Shown: positions 40,988-50,874, counted from the stretch's first letter. The stretch: 64,000 bases of DNA from Pseudomonas congelans (GCF_900103225.1 NZ_FNJH01000001.1:1-64000), one strand, 5' to 3'. Notes: a model not told the origin generated them from the sequence alone. Made by a program: numbers and translations.

Positions 40988-41578
40988 TCAGACAAGGTCT
41001 TTGGTCAGCGCCAGGGTGGCGAAGTTGTCGGCCATGATTGCCATCTCGGTTCTGTGCACGACCTCTGCGCTGACCACGCCGTGCGGGCTCGGCAGGTCGC
41101 GGGTTGCGCAGGCATCGTCGACCAGAGTGCAGCGATAACCGTAGTCCTTGGTGGCGCGAACCGTGGTGCTGATACTCGAATGGCTCATGAAGCCGCAGAC
41201 GATCAGGTCCAGGTGCCCAAGGTCCTGCAACAGTTCATGCAGTCCGGTGCCATTGAAGGCATTGGGCAGGCGTTTCTCGATCAGGTGTTCATCACCCTGC
41301 GGCAACAGCTCCGGCACCAGTTCACCGCGCTCGCCATGTGGGTCGAACGGGCCGCCCACAGTGCCCAGATGGCGGATGTGAACGATCGGGCATTTGACCG
41401 CACGTGCCTTTTCGACCAATCGGCCGATGTTGGCCATGGCTTCTCTCACGCCGGTCAAGGCCAGCGGGCCGCGGAGGTATTCTTTTTGCGCGTCGATGAT
41501 GATCAGCGTCGCGTTACTCAGATGGGCGGGCGCATGCACCCGGCCGCTGAGCTGAAACATGGTCTTTAAATCCGACAT
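40988..41578 (-). CDS. Isochorismatase-fold hydrolase with serine in the nucleophile position
   Basis: A 196-residue protein of the cysteine hydrolase/isochorismatase fold. The conserved aspartate is in LIIIDAQKEY (D29) and lysine in EKRLPNAF (K102). Where the family has its catalytic cysteine (G-x-x-x-H-x-C), this protein reads CGFMSHSSISTTVRATKDYG, i.e. Ser135. Cys128, just before, is not the usual position. AAGGAG precedes the ATG. Either an alternative serine enzyme, as isochorismatases without the Cys exist, or a non-hydrolytic member. Confidence 0.83.
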   Translation of the reverse strand: MSDLKTMFQLSGRVHAPAHLSNATLIIIDAQKEYLRGPLALTGVREAMANIGRLVEKARAVKCPIVHIRHLGTVGGPFDPHGERGELVPELLPQGDEHLIEKRLPNAFNGTGLHELLQDLGHLDLIVCGFMSHSSISTTVRATKDYGYRCTLVDDACATRDLPSPHGVVSAEVVHRTEMAIMADNFATLALTKDLV

Positions 41579-41839
41579 TCACGGGCTCCTTTGTGTGGGG
41601 CTTTTGCGACATTGTCCTCTGGCTGAAGCGTTCTGGGAATGGCAACCATCGCAGGCCACGGTTTTTATGGCCTGCAGGGCAGTTGGAGGAGGGGATGGCT
41701 GGCGGTTTGCCTTGATGGCGGTAGACGAATCATGGAAACTTCCCCGCCTATCGGGTACGAAGAATGCACGTTGTTCGTAACCAGACTGTTCACCGAGGCT
41801 CGTCTTACAGCAGTTCGTTGCCTTTCAAGGAGTTTGTCC

Positions 41840-42748
41840 ATGATCACTTCCCGTCTGCGTACCGTGCGCGACCATATACGCTGGGCCGTCAGCCGCTTTC
41901 ACGAGGAAGACGTATTTTTCGGTCATGGCACCGACAATGCCTGGGATGAAGCGCGGCAACTGGTGCTGGGTGCACTGCACCTGCCTTGGGAAATTGCCGA
42001 CAGCTACCTGGATTGCCGTCTGGAAGTCGACGAAATATCCGAACTGCAACGCTTGATCAAGCGCCGCATCGACGAGCGTGTGCCCACCCCGTACCTGCTC
42101 GGCGAGGCCTGGTTCTGTGGCATGTCGTTCATTGTCGATGACCGCGTCCTGATCCCGCGTTCGCCCATCGCCGAGCTGATCGAAGAACGTTTCGCCCCCT
42201 GGCTGGCCGACGAGCCAGCGCGGATTCTCGACCTGTGCACAGGCTCGGGTTGCATCGGTATCGCCTGCGCCGAAGTGTTTCCCGAAGCCGAGGTGGCCCT
42301 GGCCGACCTGTCCTACGACGCATTGGAAGTGGCCAATCAGAACATTGAGCGTCACGGCATGGAGGATCGGGTCTACACCGTTCAGGGCGACGGATTCGAC
42401 GGCCTGCCGGGTCAGCGTTTTGACCTGATCGTGTCCAACCCGCCCTATGTGGACGCCGAAGATTTTGCCGACATGCCTGACGAGTATCAGCATGAGCCGG
42501 AACTGGCGCTGGCCTGTGGCAGCGATGGCCTGAACCTGGTCCGCCGCATGCTCGCCCAGGCCGCCGATCATCTGCACGAGAAGGGGCTGTTGATCGTCGA
42601 GGTCGGCAATAGCCAGGTGCACGTGCAGGCGCTGTACCCGGAGGTCGATTTCGCCTGGCTGGACTTCCAGCGGGGCGGGCATGGTGTGTTCATGCTCACG
42701 GCAGAACAGTGCCGCGACCACCAGGCATTGTTTCAGTCGAAGGTTTGA
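41840..42748 (+). CDS. prmB: Ribosomal protein L3 N5-glutamine methyltransferase
   Basis: SAM-dependent methyltransferase that modifies a glutamine of ribosomal protein L3. In 302 residues: the HemK-type N-terminal helical domain, [20 protein letters not shown], the SAM site [20 protein letters not shown] (about 131-150) and the catalytic [12 protein letters not shown]. The ATG at 41840 has AAGGAG 9 bases ahead; the longer frame upstream is not used. A strong palindromic terminator follows. aroC lies 2.2 kb downstream. Confidence 0.95.
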   Translation: MITSRLRTVRDHIRWAVSRFHEEDVFFGHGTDNAWDEARQLVLGALHLPWEIADSYLDCRLEVDEISELQRLIKRRIDERVPTPYLLGEAWFCGMSFIVDDRVLIPRSPIAELIEERFAPWLADEPARILDLCTGSGCIGIACAEVFPEAEVALADLSYDALEVANQNIERHGMEDRVYTVQGDGFDGLPGQRFDLIVSNPPYVDAEDFADMPDEYQHEPELALACGSDGLNLVRRMLAQAADHLHEKGLLIVEVGNSQVHVQALYPEVDFAWLDFQRGGHGVFMLTAEQCRDHQALFQSKV

Positions 42749-42777
42749 GGTCAAGGGCCGCGATAACCGGCTGAGAC

Positions 42778-42809
42778 AAAAGGGGGGCTGATATCAGCCC
42801 CCCTTTTTT
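42778..42809. terminator. Bidirectional terminator between prmB and a minus-strand gene
   Basis: AGGGGGGCTGATATCAGCCCCCCT is a perfect palindrome (42781-42804), flanked by AAA on the left and TTTTT on the right. Works for prmB and probably for the convergent gene. Confidence 0.9.
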
Positions 42810-42820
42810 CGGCGTGTTTT

Positions 42821-43624
42821 TTATCGGTGCGTCGCGATCCAGATCAGCAGTCCGGCCTGGAATACCGCGAAGGTCACCAGACAGGCAATCGTGAAGCGCA
42901 GGCCGCTGTCTTCACGCTTGTATTTGCTGACCCGGTCTTCATGCTGGCGAATCGTCACTTCCTGTTCGATCAGATTTTTCTCGGCCTTTTCCAGCATCTG
43001 CGAGGCTTCGAGAATCTCGATGATCTGCACCTTGTCGTTGTTCCAGGTGCTGTGCAGGTTGCCGACGTGTACATCCTTGATCGCGCCTTTCATGTGCTGG
43101 GCATCGGCATACGTCACTTCAAAACCCAGAGTGCGCAGAAAGTGATCGCGACGCAGACGTGTGTCTTCATTCAGACCGTCCTTGCTGGCCAGCGCCACGC
43201 CTTCAATCTTGTAGGAAGACCATCTTTTCTGCGCCCAGTGCACCGCATGAGCAATCATGAAGCGTCCGATACCGCGGTTCCACGGCTCGATCTGCAAGCC
43301 TGACTCGGGACCGAAACGCACTATGCGTTTTTCGTGGTCGGCCCAGATATCCAGATGGTTCTGTTCCTTGCGGACCCGCTGACCTGGCAATTGCACGGTG
43401 ATGCGCAGCAGGCTCAATGCCTTGCTGTGCCGCTCGGCACGCCCGAACTGTACGAAGCGCAGTGGGCGGCCGCCGGTCGCGCGGTCGGTGGGCAGTGGCG
43501 ACAGACGCAGCATCTGAAAGCTTTCGGGCAGGACGTCTTCCCACGGCTGCGGGGGCACCGGCACTGCGACTTCTGCGCTGGCCGGCTCTGCGAGGGTTTC
43601 AGTCATGGTATTTGCGTCTGTCAT
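42821..43624 (-). CDS. Uncharacterised protein with C-terminal coiled coil and membrane anchor
   Basis: A 267-residue protein that I do not recognise. The N-terminal ~30 residues are Ala/Pro/Glu-rich; the body (about 30-200) has charged and aromatic patterns such as RFVQFGRAERHSKALSLLR and GIGRFMIAHAVHWAQKRW. It ends with a probable coiled coil (EILEASQMLEKAEKNLIEQE) and one membrane helix (FTIACLVTFAVFQAGLLIWI). That topology suggests a tail-anchored cytosolic protein. It is monocistronic. Confidence 0.7.
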   Translation of the reverse strand: MTDANTMTETLAEPASAEVAVPVPPQPWEDVLPESFQMLRLSPLPTDRATGGRPLRFVQFGRAERHSKALSLLRITVQLPGQRVRKEQNHLDIWADHEKRIVRFGPESGLQIEPWNRGIGRFMIAHAVHWAQKRWSSYKIEGVALASKDGLNEDTRLRRDHFLRTLGFEVTYADAQHMKGAIKDVHVGNLHSTWNNDKVQIIEILEASQMLEKAEKNLIEQEVTIRQHEDRVSKYKREDSGLRFTIACLVTFAVFQAGLLIWIATHR

Positions 43625-43767
43625 AAGGGTGTCCTTTCCTGGGCCTTGCCCCGGAGCAGGTTCGCCGGGGCATAAAGGTGCCGAAACACTAGGGTGCCGG
43701 AACACAGGGCCAGCAAACTGCTATCGGCCAGGTTCGCCAGGACTGAAGGACTTTTGACTAGCGCGCG

Positions 43768-44799
43768 TCAGATCTTTTTTCCGGGTGGAGCATCCGGATT
43801 TGGGAGTGCCTTGATGAAGCTCAGGATCCGCTCAGTCACTTCACTGGCCAGCGGCTGGGTCGGATTGCGGTAGGACAATAGTTGCTGCTGCAAATCATCC
43901 GGTACGATGCGCAGCACATGGTTCATACCGTCGATCAGGGCCAGTTGAGCATCCGGTTTGGCTTTTTGCAGCAGCAGCGCATCACCCACACCGACCTGAA
44001 TGTCGTTTCGGCCCTGAACGATCAGCGCCGGAATGTGCAGTGCACCGAATGCCGCCGCCGGGTCCTGGCGGAACAGCGAGATCAGGTACGGCTGGACACT
44101 GGGGCGGAAGACCACTTCCAGCTCGGCGGGCACGTTGTCATCGGTCTTGCCGGCCTTGAGTTCGTCGAGCAACTGATCGCTGCGCTGCAGCAGGTCCGGC
44201 GGCAGGCGCTCCTGAAACTGTTCGCGCAGCACCTGATCCACCGGTCGCCCGGTGCCGGCCACGGAAATCAGCGCCGCTGCACCTACCTTTTCAGCCGCTA
44301 GCGTCGCCACCAGTGCACCTTCGCTGTGGCCCAACAGAATCAGCTGGCCCAGGCGCGGGTTGGCTTTCAGCGCTCTGGCCCAGAGCTGGACGTCGGCCAC
44401 GTAGCGGTCGACGCTTAGGTTGCGTTCATCCGGCGTGACCGCCTTGCTGGCCGCGACGCCCCGTTTGTCGTAGCGCACGCTGGCAATATTGTTGCTCGCC
44501 AGGATCACCGCCAGGCGTTTCATGCTGTCGTTGCGTCCACCTTCCGGGTTGTTGCCGTCGCGGTCGGTGGGGCCGGAACCGGCGATGATCAGCACCACCG
44601 GCACCGGTTTGTCGGAACGCGGCATGAGCAGCGTGCCGTACAGCTTGCCGTTTTCGGTGTCCACGCTTATCGGCCGCTGCACCGCGCTGGGCGCCGCAGC
44701 GCTGGCGGTTGCGGCGGCCAGGCTCAGGATCAGGGTTATCGGCACGGCCAGCAGACGCAGCGCGTTGGGAACTCGAAGCAGGGAAATACCGGATAACAT
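43768..44799 (-). CDS. Exported alpha/beta hydrolase
   Basis: A 343-residue protein with an N-terminal signal peptide (LRLLAVPITLILSLAAATAS). The fold is clear: VVLIIAGSGPTDRDGNNPEG (oxyanion region), SVRYDKRGVAAS, nucleophile in LILLGHSEGALVATLAAE (Ser about 186), acid in IVQGRNDIQVG and the histidine in IDGMNHVLR. An esterase or peptidase acting in the periplasm is likely. ATG 44799 is used; the same frame stays open far beyond it through aroC but that is antisense noise. Divergent from aroC by 142 bases. Confidence 0.85.
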   Translation of the reverse strand: MLSGISLLRVPNALRLLAVPITLILSLAAATASAAAPSAVQRPISVDTENGKLYGTLLMPRSDKPVPVVLIIAGSGPTDRDGNNPEGGRNDSMKRLAVILASNNIASVRYDKRGVAASKAVTPDERNLSVDRYVADVQLWARALKANPRLGQLILLGHSEGALVATLAAEKVGAAALISVAGTGRPVDQVLREQFQERLPPDLLQRSDQLLDELKAGKTDDNVPAELEVVFRPSVQPYLISLFRQDPAAAFGALHIPALIVQGRNDIQVGVGDALLLQKAKPDAQLALIDGMNHVLRIVPDDLQQQLLSYRNPTQPLASEVTERILSFIKALPNPDAPPGKKI

Positions 44800-44881
44800 C
44801 GCAAGGCCATCATTGGGGGAGTCACGCTTGGACGCACGCGGTGACAGAAGGTTCGAGGATGAACTGAACCGCGAGCCTGCG

Positions 44882-44887
44882 TATACT
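44882..44887 (+). promoter_or_regulatory. Possible -10 element for aroC
   Basis: TATACT, 53 bases before the aroC ATG. No clear -35 hexamer at the right distance. Confidence 0.35.
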
Positions 44888-44940
44888 GGCGAGCTTGGTT
44901 TAACGATCTGGTTTTTTGGCTGATTTTTCGGAGCGCCCGC

Positions 44941-46032
44941 ATGTCCGGCAACACTTTCGGCAAGCTGTTCACTGTCACCACCGCCGGCGAAAGCCACGGC
45001 CCGGCGCTGGTCGCTATCGTCGACGGCTGCCCGCCGGGGCTGGAACTGGACCTGCAAGACCTGCAGCGCGACCTGGATCGGCGCAAGCCGGGCACCAGCC
45101 GCCATACCACGCAGCGTCAGGAGGCCGATGAAGTCGAGATTCTCTCGGGTGTCTTCGAGGGCAGGACCACCGGCGCGTCCATCGGTCTGCTGATCCGCAA
45201 TACCGATCAGAAGTCCAAGGACTATTCGGCGATCAAGGACCTGTTCCGCCCGGCCCACGCCGATTACACCTATCACCACAAGTACGGCATTCGTGATTAC
45301 CGTGGCGGCGGTCGCAGTTCGGCCAGGGAAACCGCCATGCGTGTGGCCGCTGGTGCCATTGCCAAGAAGTATCTTGCAAGCCAGGGCATCGTCATTCGCG
45401 GTTACATGAGCCAGCTTGGCCCGATCCAGATCCCGTTCAAGACCTGGGATTCGGTGGAAGACAACGCGTTTTTCTGCCCCGACCCTGACAAGGTGCCGGA
45501 GCTGGAAGCCTACATGGACCAGCTGCGACGTGATCAGGACTCGGTCGGTGCGAAAATCACCGTGGTCGCAGAAGGCGTGATGCCGGGTCTTGGCGAGCCG
45601 ATCTTCGATCGTCTGGACGCTGAACTGGCCCATGCGCTGATGAGCATCAACGCGGTCAAGGGTGTGGAAATCGGTGCCGGTTTCGACTGTGTTGCCCAGC
45701 GTGGCACCGAGCACCGTGACGAGATGACGCCACAGGGATTCCTGTCCAATCACGCGGGCGGCATTCTCGGCGGCATTTCCTCCGGCCAGCCGATCATCGC
45801 GCACCTGGCGCTCAAGCCGACGTCCAGCATCACCACGCCAGGTCTTTCGATCGATGTCGACGGCAACGCAGCCGACGTCATCACCAAGGGTCGGCATGAC
45901 CCGTGTGTCGGCATTCGTGCCACACCGATTGCCGAAGCGATGATGGCCATCGTTCTGCTTGATCACTTGTTGCGTCATCGCGGTCAGAACGCCGATGTCA
46001 GCGTCAACACACCTGTGCTGGGGCAGGTGTAA
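44941..46032 (+). CDS. aroC: Chorismate synthase
   Basis: Last shikimate-pathway enzyme: EPSP to chorismate using reduced FMN. The 363-residue protein begins [20 protein letters not shown] and has the three family signatures: [38 protein letters not shown] (about 118-137), and [17 protein letters not shown] near the end. An MFS transporter gene follows after 30 bases and may be in the same transcript. Confidence 0.98.
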   Translation: MSGNTFGKLFTVTTAGESHGPALVAIVDGCPPGLELDLQDLQRDLDRRKPGTSRHTTQRQEADEVEILSGVFEGRTTGASIGLLIRNTDQKSKDYSAIKDLFRPAHADYTYHHKYGIRDYRGGGRSSARETAMRVAAGAIAKKYLASQGIVIRGYMSQLGPIQIPFKTWDSVEDNAFFCPDPDKVPELEAYMDQLRRDQDSVGAKITVVAEGVMPGLGEPIFDRLDAELAHALMSINAVKGVEIGAGFDCVAQRGTEHRDEMTPQGFLSNHAGGILGGISSGQPIIAHLALKPTSSITTPGLSIDVDGNAADVITKGRHDPCVGIRATPIAEAMMAIVLLDHLLRHRGQNADVSVNTPVLGQV

Positions 46033-46062
46033 TGCACGCCGTCACGGTTGCGGACTGCTAGC

Positions 46063-47226
46063 GTGGCGCAACCTGGCGGCGGACAGCTGCCTTACTGGCG
46101 GCTGTCCGGGTTCTACGTATGCTATTTCGCTCTGCTGGGCCTGTCGGCGCCCTTCATGGCCCTTTACCTTCACCATCTGGGTTTTTCCAGCGCACGGATC
46201 GGCGAGCTTGTCGCCATTCCCATGCTGATGCGCTGCGTCGCGCCCAATCTCTGGGGGTGGCTGGGTGATCACACCGGTTGGCGTCTGACCATTGTGCGGT
46301 CTGGCGCCATCTGCACCTTGTTGGCGTTTTCGCTGATTCTGGTCGAAAAAAGCTATGCCTGGCTGGCGATGGTCATGGCGCTCTATGCGTTCTTCTGGCA
46401 CGCCATCCTGCCGCAGTTCGAAGTCATCACCCTTGCGCACCTGCAAGGCCAGACCGCGCGTTACAGCCAGATCCGGCTGTGGGGCTCGATCGGTTTCATT
46501 CTGGCCGTGGTGATGCTGGGGCGGGTGTTTGAATGGTTCAGTCTGGACCTGTTCCCTTACATTGCGCTGGCGATCATGTCCGGTATCGTTGTCAGCAGCT
46601 GGTGGGTGCCGAATGCGCATCCTGCACCGTCCAGCCGCGAAACCGGGTCCGGCGGTTTTCTCAGGCAGCTGGCGCGCCCCGGTGTGTTGGCGTTCTACCT
46701 CAGTGTCGCGCTGATGGTGCTCAGCCATGGCCCGTATTACACCTTTTTGACCCTGCACCTCGAAGCACTCGGTTACAGCCGCGGCCTGATCGGCCTGTTA
46801 TGGGCGGTCGGCGTGGTGGCTGAGGTGCTGATGTTCATGGTCATGAGCCGGATTCTGCAGCGTTTCTCCGTGCGCCAGGTACTGTTCGCCAGCTTTCTCC
46901 TGGCCGCATTGCGCTGGCTGCTGCTGGGCCTGTTTGCCGATCACCTCACCGCGCTGCTGATTGCCCAGGTGATGCATGCTGCCACGTTCGGCAGCTTTCA
47001 CGCCGCTGCCATTCATTTCGTGCAAAGTAGCTTCGGCCCACGTCAGCAAGGTCAGGGGCAGGCACTTTATGCAGCTTTGTCCGGCGTCGGCGGGGCGTTG
47101 GGCGCTCTGTATTCCGGTTACAGCTGGAACGCGCTGGGGCCGACCTGGACCTTTGCCATTGCCAGCCTTGCAGCCTTTGCCGCTGCCGTCATGATTGTCA
47201 CACCCAAGAAAGAGGAAGGTGTATGA
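46063..47226 (+). CDS. MFS transporter (HcaT/LacY-like)
   Basis: A 387-residue inner-membrane transporter with about 12 helices. LSGFYVCYFALLGLSAPFMA, LWGWLGDHTGWRL (the MFS motif between helices 2 and 3), and RLWGSIGFILAV place it with the 3-phenylpropionate/lactose permease group. Substrate unknown. GTG 46063 or TTG 46048 could be the start; neither has an ideal ribosome site. Its stop overlaps the mtnB ATG by four bases, so it is coupled to methionine salvage and may carry a related substrate. Confidence 0.86.
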   Translation: MAQPGGGQLPYWRLSGFYVCYFALLGLSAPFMALYLHHLGFSSARIGELVAIPMLMRCVAPNLWGWLGDHTGWRLTIVRSGAICTLLAFSLILVEKSYAWLAMVMALYAFFWHAILPQFEVITLAHLQGQTARYSQIRLWGSIGFILAVVMLGRVFEWFSLDLFPYIALAIMSGIVVSSWWVPNAHPAPSSRETGSGGFLRQLARPGVLAFYLSVALMVLSHGPYYTFLTLHLEALGYSRGLIGLLWAVGVVAEVLMFMVMSRILQRFSVRQVLFASFLLAALRWLLLGLFADHLTALLIAQVMHAATFGSFHAAAIHFVQSSFGPRQQGQGQALYAALSGVGGALGALYSGYSWNALGPTWTFAIASLAAFAAAVMIVTPKKEEGV

Positions 47227-47837
47227 GCCGTGAACAATTGAGCCTGGAAATCATCGAGGCCGGGCGTTTTCTGTACGGCCGTGGCTGGTCGCCTGCCACC
47301 AGCAGCAATTATTCCGCGCGCCTGTCTGCCAGCGAGGCGCTGTTGACCGTATCCGGCAAGCACAAGGGCCAGTTGGGCCCTGACGATGTGCTGGCCACCG
47401 ATCTGGCTGGCAACAGCCTGGAACCCGGTAAAAAGCCGTCTGCCGAAACCTTGCTGCATACCCAGTTGTACAGCTGCAGACCGCAGGTCGGCGCCGTGCT
47501 GCACACTCACTCGGTGAACGCTACCGTGTTGTCGAGGCTGACCACGGCCGATCATCTGGTGTTCGAGGATTACGAGCTGCAAAAGGCTTTTAGCGGCGTG
47601 GTCACTCATGAGTCGCAGGTCGTGGTGCCGATTTTCGACAACGATCAGGATATTGCCCGTCTCGCGGCAAAGGTGCAGCCTTGGCTGGACGCCCATCCCG
47701 AGTGCGCCGGCTACCTGATCCGCGGTCATGGCCTCTACACCTGGGGTGCGAAGATGAGCGACGCCTTGCGCCAGATCGAAGCGTTCGAGTTCCTGTTCGA
47801 GTGCGAACTGAAAATGCGCGCGGTCTTGAACCGCTGA
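47223..47837 (+). CDS. mtnB: Methylthioribulose-1-phosphate dehydratase
   Basis: A 204-residue class II aldolase-fold zinc enzyme of methionine salvage. The N-terminal GRGWSPATSSNYSARLS, the zinc histidines in VLHTHSVNATVLS, and GHGLYTWG with its third histidine (about 174-176) match MtnB. The first gene of mtnB-mtnD-mtnC. Coupled to the MFS gene through a 4-base overlap. Confidence 0.94.
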   Translation: MSREQLSLEIIEAGRFLYGRGWSPATSSNYSARLSASEALLTVSGKHKGQLGPDDVLATDLAGNSLEPGKKPSAETLLHTQLYSCRPQVGAVLHTHSVNATVLSRLTTADHLVFEDYELQKAFSGVVTHESQVVVPIFDNDQDIARLAAKVQPWLDAHPECAGYLIRGHGLYTWGAKMSDALRQIEAFEFLFECELKMRAVLNR

Positions 47838-47917
47838 CAACGTCTTGTCAAACCAGTCTGTAAGCCTGACCGGCCTGTAAAAGCCGGAAGGCGTTGCACC
47901 AAACCGAGGATTCACGC

Positions 47918-48463
47918 ATGAGCAGCCTGTCCGTTTATCACGTTTCAAGCCCTGATATACCCAACAAGGTGCTGACCCATCTGGAAGACATCGCGTCGAC
48001 GCTGGCCGAGCATGGCGTGGCGTTCGACCGCTGGGAGGCCGCCACGCCGATCACTCCCGGTGCGAGTCAGGAAGAGGTGATCAGCGCCTATCGCACCCAG
48101 ATCGACACGCTGATGACCGAGCGCGGTTATGTCACCGTGGACGTCATCAGTCTCAACAGCGATCACCCGCAAAAAGCCGAATTGCGCGCCAAGTTTCTTG
48201 AAGAGCACCGCCACGGCGAAGACGAGGTACGCTTTTTCGTCGCCGGGCGGGGCTTGTTCACCTTGCACATCGACGATTATGTGTACGCCGTGCTGTGCGA
48301 AAAGAACGATCTGATTTCCGTGCCGGCCGGCACGCGGCACTGGTTCGATATGGGCGAAAACCCGCACTTCGTTGCTATCCGCCTGTTCAATAATCCGGAA
48401 GGCTGGGTAGCAAATTTTACCGGTGAAGACATTGCCGGCCGTTTTCCACGGCTGGAAGACTGA
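47918..48463 (+). CDS. mtnD: Acireductone dioxygenase
   Basis: Cupin metalloenzyme that splits acireductone to the methionine precursor. The 181-residue protein has [20 protein letters not shown] (metal HxH and E, about 94-113) and [16 protein letters not shown] with the fourth histidine. Fe or Ni decides the product in this family. ATG 47918; mtnC begins 17 bases after its stop. Confidence 0.95.
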   Translation: MSSLSVYHVSSPDIPNKVLTHLEDIASTLAEHGVAFDRWEAATPITPGASQEEVISAYRTQIDTLMTERGYVTVDVISLNSDHPQKAELRAKFLEEHRHGEDEVRFFVAGRGLFTLHIDDYVYAVLCEKNDLISVPAGTRHWFDMGENPHFVAIRLFNNPEGWVANFTGEDIAGRFPRLED

Positions 48464-48479
48464 CAGGAGCCCGATTCTG

Positions 48480-49163
48480 ATGCCCATCAAAGCTATCCTC
48501 ACGGATATCGAAGGCACCACCAGTGCAGTGAGTTTCGTTTTCGACGTGTTGTTTCCGTTCGCCAGAAAGCACCTGCCCGGATTCGTTCGCCAAAATGCCG
48601 AGCAACCGGCCGTGGCGCAGCAGCTGCAGGCGGTGCGCGACCAAGCCGGTGAACCGGACGCCGATGTCGAGCGCGTCATTGCAGTCCTGCTGGAATGGAT
48701 CGCCGAGGACCGCAAGGCCACACCGCTCAAGGCCCTGCAGGGTATGGTCTGGGAGCAGGGCTACAACGCCGGACAGCTCAAGGGCCACGTTTATCCGGAT
48801 GCTGTGGATGCCTTGAAACACTGGCATCAACAGGGCTACCGGCTTTACGTTTATTCGTCGGGCTCGATTCAGGCTCAGCAACTGATTTTCGGCTGTTCCG
48901 AGGCGGGCGATCTGTCCGGTCTGTTCAGCGGTTATTTCGATACGACGTCCGGCCCCAAGCGCGAAGCGCAGTCCTACCAAACGATTGCCCAGGCAATGGA
49001 CTGTCCTGCCGGTGACATTCTGTTCCTGTCGGATATCGTCGAAGAACTCGATGCTGCGCGGGTCGCCGGCATGGCCACCTGCGGTCTTGCGCGTGATGGC
49101 GGGGCACTTGCCGGGCACAGGCAGGTGGCCAGTTTTGCGCTTATTGATCCCGCTTCTTTCTAG
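48480..49163 (+). CDS. mtnC: Enolase-phosphatase E1
   Basis: HAD-superfamily bifunctional enolase-phosphatase of methionine salvage. In 227 residues: catalytic aspartate in [20 protein letters not shown] (about 4-23), [15 protein letters not shown], and the lysine/aspartate region [11 protein letters not shown] with [23 protein letters not shown] stands 10 bases before the ATG. Last gene of the mtn cluster. Confidence 0.95.
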   Translation: MPIKAILTDIEGTTSAVSFVFDVLFPFARKHLPGFVRQNAEQPAVAQQLQAVRDQAGEPDADVERVIAVLLEWIAEDRKATPLKALQGMVWEQGYNAGQLKGHVYPDAVDALKHWHQQGYRLYVYSSGSIQAQQLIFGCSEAGDLSGLFSGYFDTTSGPKREAQSYQTIAQAMDCPAGDILFLSDIVEELDAARVAGMATCGLARDGGALAGHRQVASFALIDPASF

Positions 49164-49416
49164 AAGACTCCCGCCTGCTGTGCGCGGCATCGTCCTGATG
49201 CCGCTGCATTGAAATCTGCCTGCCGCAAGGCCTACCTACGCATTTGTAGGGTATTTCCTGCTTACGCGTGAGGTCTTGCCTGGTGGGAAGTGCGTTGAAT
49301 CTGTTTGTTCTGTTCGCCGTTTTTCAACGTCATTATTCGTGTAAGTTTTGCGCCATCTTCACCGGGGTCACGGAAAACACCTGTACCGACTCCCGGGCGA
49401 ACAAGGAGCGGCAGCG

Positions 49417-50139
49417 ATGTGCAGTGCCATGACAGAAAGCGCGACCCGGGGCCTATTGATACAGCAGATGGTGAGCACGATTACCGAACTCGATGGACAG
49501 ACAGCCATCGAAAATGCACTTGAGTGGTTAAGGCGCGAATGCAACAGCGAGCGCGCGATGTTCTTTCAGTTCAAGGGTCCGGTGTTGCTGACGTTCATCA
49601 CTTCCAACGTCGACCATGCCTGGGGCGAGGCCTACCGCCAGCACGACTTGATCACACAGGACCCGGTGATCCGTTGTTATCGCAATCAATTGGGCTTCCT
49701 GAACTGGCAGGATGCGTTCAGACAATACCCGGTATCAGCCTTTTACGACGAGCTCGTCGACACCTGTGAACTGCTTCCGGCCATCTCCTATGGCTACACC
49801 AATCATTGCCGTGGCGCCGACAGCGTGACATCAGTCTGTACTCTGGGCGAAGTGGCGCGGACCATCAGCGCTGAACAAAAGTACCTCATGAGCAGTCTCA
49901 TGCCGGTGCTGCACAGTGTCGCGCGGGGCCTGAAGTTCTCTTCACGCGGTCTGACCCATCGTGAGCTGGAAGTATTGCAGTGGGCCAGGGACGGAAAGAC
50001 GGCCTGGGAGATCTCGATGATCCGCGATGTGTCGGAGTCGACGGTGAAGTATCACCTCAAGACCATCTACTCCAAGCTGGGCGTTGCCAACAGGGCACAG
50101 GCAGTTGGCGAAGCACTTTGTCGTGGTCTGATCAGGTAG
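49417..50139 (+). CDS. LuxR-type regulator with autoinducer-binding domain (no adjacent synthase)
   Basis: A 240-residue regulator. The N-terminal domain (about 15-165) shows the autoinducer-binding pattern AWGEAYRQHDLITQDPVIR with the conserved aspartate of DPV; the C-terminal LuxR helix-turn-helix is LTHRELEVLQWARDGKTAWE, ISMIRDVSESTVKYHLKTIY and KLGVANRAQAV. ATG 49417 has AAGGAG ten bases ahead. There is no luxI-type synthase in the window, so it looks like a LuxR solo that may sense a foreign or host-derived signal. Confidence 0.87.
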   Translation: MCSAMTESATRGLLIQQMVSTITELDGQTAIENALEWLRRECNSERAMFFQFKGPVLLTFITSNVDHAWGEAYRQHDLITQDPVIRCYRNQLGFLNWQDAFRQYPVSAFYDELVDTCELLPAISYGYTNHCRGADSVTSVCTLGEVARTISAEQKYLMSSLMPVLHSVARGLKFSSRGLTHRELEVLQWARDGKTAWEISMIRDVSESTVKYHLKTIYSKLGVANRAQAVGEALCRGLIR

Positions 50140-50159
50140 CCGCCCTGCAAAACGCACGC

Positions 50160-50194
50160 AAAAAAAAGCCGCGAGAACAAAGTGTAATCGCGGC
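50160..50194 (-). terminator. Terminator for the DUF3509 gene
   Basis: On the minus strand GCCGCGATTACACTTTGTTC then TCGCGGC is followed by eight U. It closes the minus-strand gene that stops at 50250. Confidence 0.85.
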
Positions 50195-50249
50195 AAACAA
50201 GGGATGAGAGAGCGTACAGCGGGTGCCACCTACGAAGGTGGCGGGCAAA

Positions 50250-50528
50250 TCAACGTGTGTGATACGTCGGCAGATCAAAACGGTGCTGGCTTTGCAGCAT
50301 CGAGATCGCTGGCAGCTCGCTGGCTTGTGCAGCCAGGTCGCGGCGGATGGCGCTGATTACCCATTCCAGTTGAACCGGAGTGTGCAGCTGAGCATAAGAG
50401 ACTGAGCGACGGATCTGCTTACCATCCTGGGTACGCAGTGACAACAGAACACCACCATCGGGACGCGGCTGAGTGGTGACGGTGTAGTCGGAGAATACGG
50501 AAGCGAATTTTTCTTGAATAAAAGTCAT
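50250..50528 (-). CDS. DUF3509 family protein
   Basis: A 92-residue cytosolic protein, MTFIQEKFASVFSDYTVTTQ at its start and RRSVSYAQLHTPVQLEWVIS further on. I recognise this as the small DUF3509 group common in Pseudomonas, function unknown. GGAG nine bases before ATG 50528. Convergent with the LuxR gene and backed by its own terminator. Confidence 0.82.
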   Translation of the reverse strand: MTFIQEKFASVFSDYTVTTQPRPDGGVLLSLRTQDGKQIRRSVSYAQLHTPVQLEWVISAIRRDLAAQASELPAISMLQSQHRFDLPTYHTR

Positions 50529-50874
50529 GTGAGGCGGCTCCATTGCTCATGGGATAACAAGCTTGCAAGTACTATTGCAGTGTCTGTGCCAGTCTCTCCC
50601 CTAAATTAACTCCTTTAAAATCAATAGCTTGGAATATCGTCTATTTTCAGGCTTCGTGCATTTTGCATGAACACCCTTCGTGCGCCCTGCATTTTGCCGT
50701 TTCCTGCACGATGGGGATCGGGCAGAAGGGGGATCGTATGGATTGCAGCCATCAAAAGCAGGCACTGCGCATCCGGATCGATGCTGATCGAACAGCTGGC
50801 GAGACTTGAGGTCAGTGTGTTTATCGATGCCGGGTCAACACATGTCCGGAGTACTGTGCGCCAAGGAGTAGTTA
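50529..50874. other. Gene-free stretch between DUF3509 and ankyrin genes
   Basis: 346 bases without a supportable gene. It contains TGCAA-gtacta-TTGCA (50564-50579), a symmetric site 36 bases before the DUF3509 start, and an imperfect direct repeat CTTCGTGC...CATTTTGC (about 50652-50696). The last 20 bases hold the ankyrin gene's AAGGAG. Confidence 0.5.

Noticed and set aside
44800..45978. Minus-strand frame continuing from the alpha/beta hydrolase gene across the whole of aroC
   Set aside because: It is antisense to a full-length aroC and has no ribosome site or recognisable protein; long antisense frames are expected at this GC content.
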